This document shows, piece after piece, positions 45,461 to 56,810 of a stretch of DNA of 64,000 nucleotides. The DNA is from Selaginella moellendorffii. Lineage: Eukaryota; Streptophyta; Lycopodiopsida; Selaginellales; Selaginellaceae. The stretch spans positions 183,490 to 247,489 of the forward strand of contig NW_003314351.1 in assembly GCF_000143415.4 (NCBI RefSeq), read 5' to 3'. A model generated the notes under the pieces. The model saw only the letters and a program-made list of their open reading frames with translations. It was not told the origin of the DNA and made no database searches. A program made the position numbers and the translations under genes. How positions within the stretch are numbered: the stretch's first letter is position 1; each line of letters begins with the position of its first letter.

Positions 45461-46264
45461 ATATAGAATCACATCGAAAGGCCACACCATTATTTTTTTC
45501 TTGATCATATAATAGATGATCAATAGTGAGAATAGTAGAGTTAAAATCCAATAACCATGACAAGCGTTGATACGTTGCGGAGAGTATCAAGTTCCAGGGG
45601 GTGAGAGAAAATTTGACTCCTCTTCCTCCATAAAGAGATCTCAATCTTCTATTTAAAGAGAATTTGTGCTGGAACGCCATGATCCAAGAGAGCTTTTGTT
45701 TGAATCAGTCTTTGCGAAAAACCTGATGATGTGAATGCCTACGGTCGCAGCATGAGAGATGCCTTTTGTGCTTTTAACATGGCGCTGCAGAAGAACGCGG
45801 TCTCCTGAAACACTGTACTTGCAGCATATGCCCAAGTTGGGCATATTCCCAGATCAGAAGAGTCTGCATCAAACGTGATTTTTTCTGATGCCTCACAAGA
45901 ATGTGGTGCCGTGGAATGTTTTGATAAGGAACACACACATCACTCACAGTTAGAATGGTGTCACCAAAGCTCAAACACTGTGCACAGTGTGTGTTGCAAG
46001 GCTTTGTCAATATTCTGATGGTGTCCCCTCCAGTTTAGTGCAATGAAGAACATTGAAAAATTCTTCGCCAGCAGAACGTCCCACAATCTGATCAACTTCT
46101 CAAGTCCGGCAGCAATGAATCAAAAAGCAAAAACATGTAAACAAGGCTCACCAATGAACAAACCGGTTGCACTAAATCTGTATGTTAGTGTTTGAAATAG
46201 TTTGTTGATGACATATACGAGCATATTTAGGAGCGGTTAGGGCTTATGGACGAAGACACCGCTT
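45461..46264. other. Region upstream of the tRNA, possible PPR relic
   Basis: No intact gene. On the minus strand at 45,740-45,990, pieces such as EYAQLGHMLQVQCF resemble PLS-type PPR repeats, but frames are broken and the match is weak. The rest is not recognised. Confidence 0.3.
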
Positions 46265-46372
46265 GGCCTTGACGCACTTACCGAATTGTCAACTAATAAC
46301 AAGTAGAATGGGAACTCTCAAAGTCGTCCTCGGTGGCATTTCTGGCTTCCATTGGCCCAGGTAAGATATTGT
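46265..46372 (-). repeat. Inverted copy of the sequence at 56.65-56.76 kb
   Basis: Reverse-complemented, this reads ACCTGGGCCAATGGAAG, CCAGAAATGCC, GAGGACGACTTTGAGAG and TAGTTGACAATTC. The plus strand at 56,650-56,750 reads ACCTGGGCCAATGGAAG, TCAGAAATGCC, GAGGATGAGCTTGAGAG and TAGTTGACGATTC. It marks the left edge of the duplicated 46-60 kb cluster, in opposite orientation to its partner. Confidence 0.75.
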
Positions 46373-47105
46373 GTGGGATTTCGTGGAGGGAGAGCCAGGG
46401 GCAATGGGGATTGGCACAAATCCATGCTTATTCTTCCATTAGCAGTAGAAGATGTGGCTGAGAATGTAACGAATTTCCAGTGCAAGACACACACCAGCGA
46501 AAGATAAGAAAAATGCCAGATCCAAGCAGACAGTGATTGGCTATGGAACATAGCTCAGTGACACTACCAATGCTGCAAAGAAGAAGGAACGAAATAAGAT
46601 GGCGCATGGTGAAAGCAATGAAGCCAAGTAGAAGATGCAAGACGCTCTCACCTGCACGAGAGTTTAGAATGGGAAGACACACCAGTTTGGCTGGTCTCAA
46701 GTACCTGGGATGAGGCGTGGAGCTGGTGTTGAAGTTGTAGTTCCAGAATGTGAGAACTGGATCGACCCGGTGCCTGGGAGTTTTCAAGAGACAAGGGTGG
46801 CAAAAGATCACGGATTAACAAGTTCCGACACTGGTAGAACAGGACCAGGTGATTGCAATAATCACTTTTACTGGTGTGATGATCGATGGAGGTCTCGCCG
46901 GACATAGCACAGTCGTATATCTCTTCTCACATTGGTGCCAAGAACTTCGACACAGGGACGCTAGTCACAGGCGAGTTGTGCAGCTCCGAAAAAGCTCCAC
47001 AAATCGCTCTGCCTTTGGGCTCAGCAGCATTGCGCAAGGTGTGTGCTTCTGCAACTTTTCTTTTCTTTACATCTTGGACTGTCTTTCTCCTCTGATTTTT
47101 CGCAG
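46373..47105. other. Unassigned decayed stretch
   Basis: Frames on both strands are short and broken. A hydrophobic minus-strand stretch (WIWHFSYLSLVCVLHWKF, 46,440-46,550) and a plus-strand stretch (QVIAIITFTGVMIDGGLAG, 46,848-46,905) may be exon relics of unknown genes. Confidence 0.3.
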
Positions 47106-50100
47106 GCACTCTGAAGCAAGACGATGAAGATCTTCGAGGTGACGTTTCCAATAATGCAAAGCAGCTGGTCTTCCATGCGACATAGTTTCTAAAGGCTGTT
47201 GGAGATTTCCACCAAGAAGAAATTGGCCAAGTAAGTTCTTCTAAATGTAATATTGGTTTTGAAAATGTTTGGCACTCGTCCAGGATTTCTTTGATGAACT
47301 CCATTTCGTTCCCATGACATTGATATTCTACTTGAAGAGCGAGCTGCAACTGCCATAGATTCCTCCAAAGAGACGATAGAACAAGAAAATGGGCTGCTCT
47401 CACGGGAAAGGTGGGTGGCCATGGTGGAGTCTCCTGCCAAGGCCAAAAAGATAGAGAAGTACCTGGAAGAGAACTACGTGGCAAGCTATGGTAACATATG
47501 AGACTGAGTTAGCACAGCCAATGGTTTTTGACTGGGGTCGAGTACGATGACCTTCCTGGAATATATGACTACGCTCTCTTCCAGCTCGCAAGCGTAGTGG
47601 ATAGCCTCAAGGACAGCCTAGACGAGTACCAGTTTGGAAAATTCTTCCAGGTTGCTATACAAGCTTTCTGTCAAGGTTATTAACTCTGTGTGTTTCCACT
47701 TGAATGCAGTCGGTGCAACAGTATGCGGTGCTTGATCTGTCCAAGTTCTATCTGGAGATTTTGAAGGACAGATTATACCTGGGGTGAGCAAGCTTATTTA
47801 GTTCGGATCTTCCCTCGTTTCTGATCAGTTTTTCTGCAGGGGCTATGATAGCTCTACAAGAAGAAGCTGCCAAACGGTTCTAATTGAGTATCACCAGTTG
47901 TTCCACACTTGGCAAAGGACGCATGACCAGAAGGGCTCCAAAGCCGAAAGCGCGTCTGAAGCGTGGTGGACCAAACTAGACCCGTGATGGCAGACGATCT
48001 CTGTGCGTTTTCACGAAGCTGTGGTCACTTCTTCTAGAGGTGAGAAATTTTCCTTGCGAATCAACACTTGCAAGCCGTGACACTCGTTTGCATGCACAGC
48101 TTTGGGTGGAAGCAATCCTTTGCGTCGACGTTTGCTCCTGTCAGCTTTCCTGTCCTTGCTGATTCCAAGACTTTGTTAACTTGGAGGGGAGGACGACGTA
48201 CTCCACTCCACACTCCAAGCAATGGCCGACTTCGAGGAACACATCACAGGTAAGATCTTTCTCGTCAGATATTTTCTATATGCACGGGGAGAGAAAAAAA
48301 ACGCTTTTCTTCTCTCGCTCCGGAACACGAGAGTTGCAAGCTGGAGGGCTGAGGGCCAGAAATGTGATAGGTGTTGGAAATACTCGCCAGCCGACCAGAA
48401 CAGCACTCAAGGCAGCACAGGGGATGGTTCTAGCTGCTGATCCGGACAGAGAAGGAGAAGCCATCGCCTGGCACATTCTCGAGATGATTAAGCTGGAAGA
48501 CAATGAGATAACCAAAACAGCTGACTGAAACTGAAACAGGAGCTTGTGGACGCGAGCAAATCCGCTGCTCTCCTGACTGACCGGGTGGAGGAGATCAAGA
48601 GCTTTACTGTGGACGCAGAGATTTATCCAGCGGGCAAGTGAGCTTTCCGGCATCGTAAAGCTTCTGCGCCACCAGCAAAGTTGGAGGACGGTCAGAATGC
48701 AGGTCTCGGCTCAAGCCATCGAGAGCATTCAAAAGAGAGATACGGCAAGAACTATGTCCTTGGAAGTTTTGGTCCAACATGAGACCGACCGGCATCAAGA
48801 GTCTTCCATCGGACCTGGCGAATGTTTTGGAGCAGGATGCGTTGCGGCTGTATGCTCTCATCTAGAAGAGAACGATGGTGTGTCAGCTGGAGCAAGCCGT
48901 GTTTAATCACGTCTCTCTGGACGTGGAGGACCTGAAAGGCGTTGTGAGGCTGCGATCGACAGCATCAAGCATGGAGTTTCAGATCGTCTACAGGGGCAAA
49001 GACGGCCTTGCCAGTGAAAATGAAGACGAAGATTCAGGCGCGGAGAAGAAGCTTCCATCTCTCAAAGCTGGCAGTTGAGTCTCGGCCATGGACGTCAAGC
49101 ACAAGCAGAACGTCACCCAGCCGCCACCTCCATACACTGAAGGAAGCCTTGTGAAGAAAGAAGATGGAAAAGCTTGGGATGGGGAGGCCGTCGACGTACG
49201 CTCACGTCCTCAAGACCCTCCAGCTGCGGCAGTACATGCAAATCGAGAAGCAGCACACGTGTTCGAGGCCGGATGGTGGCGGCGTTTTTGTCCGGCTTCT
49301 TCACAGAGTTTGTGGACTACAGCTTCACGGCCAAGATGGAGGAGCAAGTCCGACGCTGTTTCGTCCAGGAGCATGAAATGGAAGGAAGTGTTGCAGCAGT
49401 TCTGGCCAAATTTCCACGACAAAGTCACGGCCACGGCCAAAGTTCCAACGCAACCTAGCTGCATTCTCCAAGCATGTCCAAGCTCTTGGTATGCAGTTGC
49501 TCGAGGCTGATCCCAGCTTAGCTCGAGTGGGAGTGTTGAGGACTTAAGCCGCAATCTCAAGCTGGGATGCCACGTCAGCAGAAGGGACACATCCGTTTAG
49601 GTTCTGTAGGTGATCACGCCCGACACATTCTGTTCTTGATCTGTCTTCCGCAATAAAGGTGGACCCAGCATGGAGCGCTGCTGCGCTCACAAGGCTGGGT
49701 GTCCCCATTTCATAACATACCGGACATGCTCGCCAGCCTCTTCTCGGACAAGCTCGCTGGCAAAGACACCCCCACACCCAGGAGCTCCACCTCGAGCTCA
49801 CGAACTTTAGAACCGGATACTTCCTCGGGTGCAATCGCTATCCTTCGTGCCACTACAGCAACAGTCTGGACACGAAGAGGAAGAGGAAGAATGCGGCTCA
49901 CCGGTGGCAAACTCTAGGAGCAAAGTTCTCAGGGTGGATTCCAACACGGGACTTCTGGTCTTGTACAAGGAGGGCCATATGGAGACTATGTGCAAATCCG
50001 CGAGGACACCAAAGGGAAGCTCAAGCCAAAGCTCCAAAGAGTTCCCGAGAGCATATACTATGACGCCATTACTCTGGAGATGGCGATGGAGCTGGTGAAG

Positions 50101-50290
50101 TATCCCAAGGAGCTGGGAGTGGATGAAGGAAAGCCGGTGATGATCGGGATTGGGAGGTTGGGTGTTACATTCGGAAGGAGGCTACTCGATTTATGTCCCA
50201 AAGGATCAACACTTGGAGGAGCTGACTTGGGAGATGGTGCTGGACTTTTTTGTGAAACAGAAACAAGATCGTCGCAAGAGTAAGTCACCT
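47106..50290 (+). pseudogene. Broken type IA DNA topoisomerase gene, copy 1
   Basis: Recognisable blocks of a bacterial-type topoisomerase I occur in order: TOPRIM start AMVESPAKAKKIEKYLEENY (about 47,413-47,490), TOPRIM acidic motif AADPDREGEAIAWHILEM (48,432-48,490), RPTGIKSLPSDLANVLEQDA-like core (48,780-48,850), YTEGSLVKK with MGRPSTYAHVLKTL (49,130-49,220), FVDYSFTAKMEEQ, and a C-terminal zinc-ribbon and repeat region with YFLGCNRYPSCHY and GDYVQIREDTKGKLK (49,820-50,080). The plant protein serves organelle DNA. Frames break many times and a piece of another gene interrupts TOPRIM, so it cannot be functional as it stands. Confidence 0.8.
47541..48400 (+). pseudogene. Isoleucyl-tRNA synthetase 3' fragment inside topoisomerase copy 1
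   Basis: The anticodon-binding domain of a bacterial/organellar IleRS is readable on the plus strand: YALFQLASVVDSLKDS, DEYQFGKFFQ, then after an intron LDLSKFYLEILKDRLYLG and TRRSCQTV. The C-terminal zinc motif EGQKCDRCWKYSPAD follows at about 48,350-48,400. Between them, 48,080-48,180 reads LESARTGKLTGANVDAKD on the minus strand, the IleRS segment that should be there but inverted. The catalytic domain is absent. Confidence 0.8.
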
Positions 50291-50459
50291 CAATTTTTTC
50301 TTCCACATGAAACACATGCCAAATCAAAGCGGAAAAGATATATCCAAGCAAACCATGGCAAAACGAAGAAGAAGAAAAAAGCTATATCCTGATGTATAGC
50401 AAATCTAGGCTTTGCAAATCTCCAAAGCCAATTTTTTCTCAATTGTTTGAAAGTCCTAT

Positions 50460-51700
50460 CAGTATATCCAAGTGGACTTCATGGATTTTTGGACCACCAA
50501 GACTGCCGCGTGGACGAAGACTGCACGAGCGCTTTCCCGCCCATGCGTTTTTGACCCGCCAAGGTTGCTCCATATAAGAAGGAAAGCATTTCGAAGCAGA
50601 GCTTCGTGGCAAAGGGAAAAAAAGAGATTTAGTTTGAGCTCCAGACTTTGCTTGCGTTTAAAGGAGGTTTATCGAATTACACTGCTCTATCTGGCTGGAC
50701 AATGGAAAATTCTCACAATCTCTGTGTGACTTGGCAAGGAGAGACCTGCAGTAATGTTACTGGTCACGTTATAATGCTTGATTTGGAGGATCTCAATCTG
50801 GAAGGAATAATCAGTCCGGAAGTATTGAGGTTGAAAATTCTGGAGGTGCTTGACCTCTCTTGGAATGAGCGGACTGGCCCTCTACCAAAAGAGTTTGGAT
50901 TGATGAAGAAACTGAAAAAATTGTATTTGTCATGCGAAATTCAGGATTTTATTGGCAATTTCTCATCGCTCGAATTTATATTGACATTGGTATTGTACGA
51001 ATTTCTTATGACGATATTTTTTTGAAGGTTTTATACCAACCTCTTCTCCAAATTTTGTCTTTGGGTCGTTTGAATGATACTGGGTCAATCCGAAAAGAAA
51101 TATATTTGGAGGAGCTTCATGTAATGGATTGCTCTTTGAGAGGCTCATTACCACCACAACTTGGTGTTTAATTTAGAATTCTGGATTTGTCTTACAACTT
51201 TCTATCAGGTGATATTCCATCATTTTCAAATAATCTTCTAAATAATCTCAATAACAACATGTTCAGTGGTAGCATACCAGTCAGAATAGGTCAACTGGGA
51301 GGAATACAATTCATTGACCTTAGCAATAACAAATTTACAGGTTATATACCAACGATCTTGGCATTTATCAAATTTAAGTTATCTTGCATTGGATAACAAT
51401 TTGTTGACTAAACCTGCTACCTTGACAATCGGATCAATTGGTTACTTGGATATGGAAACAATTTCAGGGTCTATTTCATTGAAAATGATATGTTTATTTT
51501 TGTCAAACATAATGCTCACTAGGGAAATACCATGAATTAGTCTTGGGTCTTTATGTAATTTGGAAGGCTTGGATATGAGCAATAATAGCTTAGTTTGGGG
51601 TCTGCCAAATTGGCTCAAGCACTGCACTAATCTATATTTTCTTATTGTCGATAGTAACTCGTTGAGTGGAAAGATTGCAGCAGATGTCTTTTCTTTTCTT
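50460..51700 (+). pseudogene. Decayed LRR receptor-like protein, copy 1
   Basis: The LRR N-terminal cap and repeats are readable with frame changes: LLAFKGGLSN, SGWTMENSHNLCVTW, CSNVTGHVIMLDL, LEVLDLSWNERTGPLP, DFIGNFSSLE, FLSGDIPSFS, LNNNMFSGSIP, QFIDLSNNKFTGYIP and VWGLPNWLKHCTNLYFLIV. It ends in ADVFS where topoisomerase-like sequence begins (51,745). The upstream DNA from about 50,470 also matches the region before the minus-strand copy, including a TATA-like element (CATATAAGAAGG), so the promoter was copied too. Several stops and shifts make it a pseudogene. Confidence 0.8.
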
Positions 51701-51924
51701 TTCTTTTCTCTACATCTTGGACTGTTTTTCTCCTCTGATTTTTCACAGGCACGCTCAAGCAAGACGATGAAGATCTTCGAGGTGACGTTTCTAATAATGC
51801 AAAGCAGCTGGTGTTCTAAAGGCTGTTGGAGATTTCCACCAAGAAGAAATTGCCCAAGTAAGTTCTTCTAAATGTAATATCGGTTTTGAAAATGTTTGGT
51901 GCTTTTCCAAGATTCCTTTGATGA

Positions 51925-52010
51925 ACCGTTTTTATCAACAATAAGAATATGTAGATTAGTGCAGTGCTTGAGCCAATTTGGCAGACCCCAAACTAAGCTA
52001 CTTGGAGGGC
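51925..52010 (-). repeat. Small inverted LRR fragment inside topoisomerase copy 2
   Basis: The minus strand reads SLVWGLPNWLKHCTNLHIL, the same LRR piece found on the plus strand at 51,590-51,640. It interrupts topoisomerase-derived sequence. It is too short to be a gene. Confidence 0.75.
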
Positions 52011-52292
52011 CTTCAAGACCTTGAGATCGACTATTCTCAAGTTTTACTCTAAGAGACTTATCCTTCAACAAATCACAAATGATCAATGAGTATCAACTAC
52101 CATCGATTCCTCCAAAGAGACGATAAAACAAGAAAATGGGCTGCTCTCACGGGAAAGGTGGTGGCCATGGTGGAGTCTCCTGCCAAGGCCAAAACGATAG
52201 AGAAGTACCTGGAAGAGAATTATGTGGCGAGCTATGGTAACATATGAGACCGAGTTAGCACAGCCGATGGTTTTTGACTGGGGTCGAGTACA

Positions 52293-53150
52293 ATGACCTT
52301 CCTGGAATATATGACTACGCTCTCTTCCAGCTTGCAAGCGTAATGGATAGCCTCAAGGACAGCCTAGACGAGTACCAGTTTGGAAAATTCTTCCAGGTTG
52401 CTATACAAGCTTTCCATCAAGGTTATTAACTCTGTGCGTTTCCACTTGAATGCAGTCGGTGCAACGGTATGGTGCTTGATCTGTCCAACTTCTATCTGGA
52501 GATTTTGAAGGACAGATTATACCTGGGGTGAGCAAGTTTCTTTCGTTTGGATCTTCCCTTGTTTCTGATCAATTTTCCTGCAGGGGCTATGATAGCTCTA
52601 CAAGAAGAAGCTGCCAAACGCTGTATCTGGCCTGTGGTGTATCACCAGTTGTTCCACACTTGGCAAAGGACGCATGACCAGAAGGGCTCCAAAGCCGAAA
52701 GCGTGTTTGAGGCGTGGTGGACCAAACTAGACCCGTGATGGAGGACGATCTCTGTGCGTTTTCACGAAGCTGTGGTCACTTCTTCTAGAGGTGAGAAACT
52801 TTCCTTGCGAATCTGCAAGCTGTGACACTCGTTTGCATGCACAGCTTTGGGTGGAAGCAATCCTTTGCGTCGAGGTTTGCTCCTATCAGCTTTCGTATCC
52901 TTGCTGCCTCCAAGACTTTGTAACTTGGAGGGGAGGACGACGTACTCCGCTCCACACTCCAAGCAATGGCCGCCTTCGAGGAACACGTTATAGTCTTGAC
53001 ATCACAGGTAACAGGGAGAAAAAAAAAAGCTTTTCTTGTCTCGCTCAGGTGGAAGTTGTCAATCTGCGAAGACGGAACATGGGAGCTGTAAGCTGGAGGG
53101 CTGAGGGCCAGAAATGTGATAGGTGTTGGAAGTTCTCGCAGCACAGGGGG
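52293..53150 (+). pseudogene. Isoleucyl-tRNA synthetase 3' fragment inside topoisomerase copy 2
   Basis: The same fragment as in copy 1: DYALFQLASVMDSLKDSLDE, MVLDLSNFYLEILKDRLYLG with a one-codon loss just before, TRRSCQTLYLACGVSPVVPH, VFEAWWTKLDP, the inverted piece on the minus strand (LEAARIRKLIGANLDAKD, 52,860-52,920), and KCDRCWKFS (53,112-53,140). Some segments are better preserved than in copy 1. The inversion is shared, so it happened before the duplication. Confidence 0.8.
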
Positions 53151-53570
53151 TGGTTCTAGCTTCTGATCCAGATAGAAGGAGAAGCCATCGCCTGGCACAT
53201 TCTCGAGATGATTAAGCTGGAAGGCAAAGAGCATTCAAAAGAGAGATACGGCAAGAATGTCCTCGATGTTTTGGTCCAACACGAGACTGACCGGCATCAA
53301 GAGTCTTCCATCGGACCTGGCGAGTGTTTTGGAGCAGGATGCATTGGCTGTATGCTTTCATCTGGAGGACAATGATGGCGTGTCAGCTGGAGCAAGCCGT
53401 GTTTAATCTCAGGACGTGGAGGACCCGAAAGGCGTTGTGAGGCTGCGATTGACAGTATTCACCGTGGAGTTTCCAGGCTTTCAGATTACAGGGACCTCGC
53501 CGGTGAAAACGAAGACGAAGAATCAGCCGTGGTTCCATCGCTCAAAGTTGAGTAGGCGACCGCTCTTGAC

Positions 53571-53884
53571 CTCAAGTGCCTGTGTAACGTACGTCAGCAC
53601 GACTTTACAGCCAATTGAACTGAATGCTTACGGTAGGAGAAAAGAATTAGTCTCCAGAAGGTTATCCAGTGAAACTGTTTCACGCACCTCAAGGACCGCG
53701 GAATCTTTACTTGAATTGTAAAAATGTGGCTACCACAAGGAGGAGGTGAACCTAGCCTTGGAACAGAACCAAATTATTCTTGGGTAAAGAACCCAAGGTC
53801 TTGTTGCAATGGCTGAACAAAACCAGAAATTAGCTGGTCGTCGAATACTTAATGCTCTCAAGGTTTAGTACCTGGCAGACAGGG
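53571..53884. other. Junction region without recognised sequence
   Basis: Between plus-strand topoisomerase copy 2 and the inverted copy 3. No domain is seen in any frame. Confidence 0.35.
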
Positions 53885-54960
53885 AGGTCACGCAAGTGAT
53901 GACTAGTTGCTCCTCCTGCTTGACCGTGAAGCCGTAGTCCAGAAACTCAGTGAAGCCGCCACCATCCGGCCTCGAACGCATGCGCTGCTTCTCGATTTGC
54001 ATGTATTGCCGCAGCTGGAGAGTTTTGAGGACGTGACCGTACGTCGACGGCCTCCCGATCCCAAGCTCTTCCACCTTCTTTCTTCACAAGGCTTCCTTCG
54101 GTGTAGGGTGAAGTGCTGCTTGTGCTTGATGTCCATGGCCGAGACGTAGCTGCCAGCGTGATCGATGGGAGGTTCTTCTCCATGCCTGATTCTTCGTCAT
54201 CTTTGCCCCTGTAGACGATCTCATAGCCTGGAAACTCCATGCTTGATGCTGTCGATCGCAGCCTCACAGCGCCTTTCGGGTCGTCCATGTTTAGAGAGAC
54301 ATGATTAGACACGCTGACACGCCATCGTTCTCCTCCAGATGAAAGCATACAGCCGCAACGCATCCTGCTCTACAACATTCGCCAGCTCTGATGGAAAACT
54401 CGATGCCTGTCGGTCTTATTGCCTCGTGAGCTTCCTGGGTTTGGATGAAAACTCGCCATATCTCTCGTCTGTCCGTCCTCATGTACATTATAAGACCGAC
54501 AAGCTTAACACCTACGTAAAGCTGCTCTGCCAGCAACATCGTTTTCGAAGGACCGAAGCCAATCTTGCTTGATGTGATATATGGCCGCGGAGCATTCCTT
54601 CGGACAACACTTTGAGGGAGCTCTTCGAGATGTAGTTGGCAGGAGCCTCAGCGTCGCCAGCAGTGAGCAAGAACTGGTCCAGTTCGATGCAGTTGTAGCT
54701 CACAAGCCGTGCCGGAAAGCTCAGTTGTCCCTTGCTGTCTGCTGGAGAAATCTCTGCGCAGTACTGTCAAGGAGCTCTCGATCTCCTTCTCCAAGCCAGT
54801 AGCAGACTGGACTCTTCCAGCGAATTTACTAAGCCCCTTCTTCATGATGCCTGGCACATTCTCGAGATGATTAAGCTGGAAGGCGATGGCTTTGGCTTCA
54901 GCCTTCTTCTTGCTTCTTGAGGACTTACTTCGAATCTCCACCATCTTTTCCTCCCTTGGG
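53885..54960 (-). pseudogene. Broken type IA DNA topoisomerase, inverted copy 3
   Basis: The minus strand contains VGLIMYMRTD and EAHEAIRPTGIEF (54,400-54,500, the active-site tyrosine region YMRTD is present), SMEFPGYEIVYRGKDD (54,190-54,245), LGIGRPSTYGHVLKTLQLRQ (54,000-54,065) and TEFLDYGFTV (53,930-53,960). These blocks overlap and extend the part missing from copy 2, in opposite orientation. Frames are broken. The Tyr block is the only one of its kind seen in the three copies. Confidence 0.75.
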
Positions 54961-55079
54961 AGGCGCTCTTCGCGGAGGCGGTCGGGCAACACATAACTGG
55001 TGAGATTTCCGAGCTAAATTCTCCAAATTGACGCGAGGATCTCGCATGATCCGGAAATTTTACTAAGAATGTGAGAGGT

Positions 55080-56690
55080 TTGGCTGATGATGGTGAATTT
55101 TCTTGCAGAGTTTGATGCTCTCACGGGCTGTAAGCTCTCGAGCATCAATATTGGAGCTTCCGTCGTGCGTATGGCATATAGTCCTGCTGGCGGGCATGTA
55201 ATTGTCGCAGTTCTAGAGGTATGATACAGCTCTTGGCATAGATCTTTTGCATGAATTGGATTCTTTTTTTTTTCCTCCCAGGATTGGAGCATTAAGTCGT
55301 GGGTTCTAAATACCTAGCACACGCATTTTCTTTATTCTCCAGCCAAGAAAACACACAGGATCTCAGAAGGGATGGAGATACACATTGCTCTGACACCACT
55401 TCGACCGTGGCTGTTCTCTGGAACGTATCGGCGTTCAAGTGTAAATGGTAAGTCTTTTTCTTGTATCATTTTATGCGTCACGTTTAGTTGTGGGGACTAT
55501 AGAAGGTGCCAAACCAGCTATCATTATTAAGACTGATCTGGAAAACCCAGTCACTGGTCTTGCTTGCCATCCAAGAAGTCCCCTTCTGGTACCTACATAT
55601 TTGCTTTAGATTTGTTGACATTTTTGCTAATTCGGATCTGTTTGAACAGTTCGTTTCGCATGCTGAAGGTATTCGGGCATATCACATACAGTCTTTCACC
55701 GTGCAGTATATGTTGCAAAGTATGTTCCTTCTATGTCAACTATTTGTAGCCGAACCATTTTTGCAGTTGATACGTCAAGAAAACTAGTTGGAGCAGGAGC
55801 GTTTGCGTTTCATCCGACATTAGAAAGGGGTTTTTCTTGGCGACAGTAGCGGCACACTAATAGCATGAGACGTCTTAAGCCCCAACACAACCCAGTATGA
55901 TTGGAATGCAGGTACAAGTCTACCTGTTTGCTTGTGGATGCTAATGTTCATTAAACTTGGCAGTACTCAAGAGTCAATATCAGCTCTTCCCTGGCATTCT
56001 ATGTTGCGGTTACTCGTGACTCTTTCAAACGATGGCATGGTGCAGGTGTGGAGGACGAGGGTCATTCTGAGTTCGAATAAGCCTCCCATGCGTGCGAACT
56101 TCTTCGAGTCTGCAGGTAACTTCATACTGGCTATTCACTAGATAGTTTCATTAAGTCGTCCTTGTTTTCTTTTCTTGAGAGAAGCTACGGAGCAGCTATT
56201 CTCTGTGCTACGAAGTGCTACGGGCTCCCCAGGTTGGATTTAGCATTTGTTGAAATGATTTGGAGCTAAGATATAAGATCTGTTTTGAAGGAAAAACTTG
56301 TACTTTTGGGCTCGGCTGGCATTCTTTCTGACTATGAGCTGCAGATGCAACGGAAGGGTAAGCATCATACAATTGATCAGATACAGTAACCACGTCTTTA
56401 ACAGCATGACAATGTCCGACTTTGTGCGAAAGGCATTTTTGTATGGAGTAAGCACACATGCCATAATATTGACACTTATGCTATTTGGTTTGAAACATGG
56501 GAACCAAGAGACACTACTTCATTTAGACTACCGCATGAGTCATCACTTGCACGATCTCCCTGTCTGCCAGGTACTAAACATTAAACAGTAAGTATTTGAA
56601 TTTCTTGTTTTGTTCAGCCATTTGCAACAAGACCTTGGGTTCTTTGGATACCCTACCTGGGCCAATGGAAGTCAGAAATGCCGCTGAGGA
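55080..56690 (+). pseudogene. Relic of a TWD40-2-like (WD40, TPLATE complex) gene, copy 1
   Basis: Exon-like blocks in family order: EFDALTGCKLSSINIGASVV and RMAYSPAGGHVIVAVLE (55,105-55,215), IIKTDLENPVTGLACHPRSP (55,520-55,580), EGIRAYHIQSFTVQYMLQ (55,660-55,720), KLVGAGAFAFHPTLE (55,783-55,825), MLRLLVTLSNDGMVQVWRTR (56,000-56,060), RANFFESAG, and FVRKAFLYG (56,420). This follows the Arabidopsis At5g24710 product, a TPLATE complex subunit of endocytosis, as I remember it. Blocks are separated by stops, frame changes and missing exons, so it is a pseudogene. Confidence 0.7.
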
Positions 56691-56810
56691 TGAGCTTGAG
56701 AGCTCCCATTAAGCTCCCATTTTACATGTTACTAGTTGACGATTCTGTGGAGTTCCATAGACCCTAATCCTTCGTAAATATGCTCGTATATATATTTTAA
56801 ATATGCATGC

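Larger units (their letters stand above)
51745..53570 (+). pseudogene. Broken type IA DNA topoisomerase gene, copy 2
   Basis: The same order as copy 1: LKQDDEDLRGDV at 51,755, TOPRIM start AMVESPAKAKTIEKYLEENY (52,165-52,225), the IleRS insert, a decayed TOPRIM acidic block (GEAIAWHILEM, 53,178-53,212), and a core piece (TGIKSLPSDLASVLEQDA, 53,290-53,345; VWRTRKAL-like decay after 53,410). It lacks the part corresponding to 49.1-50.3 kb of copy 1. Bases differ from copy 1 at scattered sites and by small deletions, so the duplication is not recent but not ancient. Confidence 0.78.
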
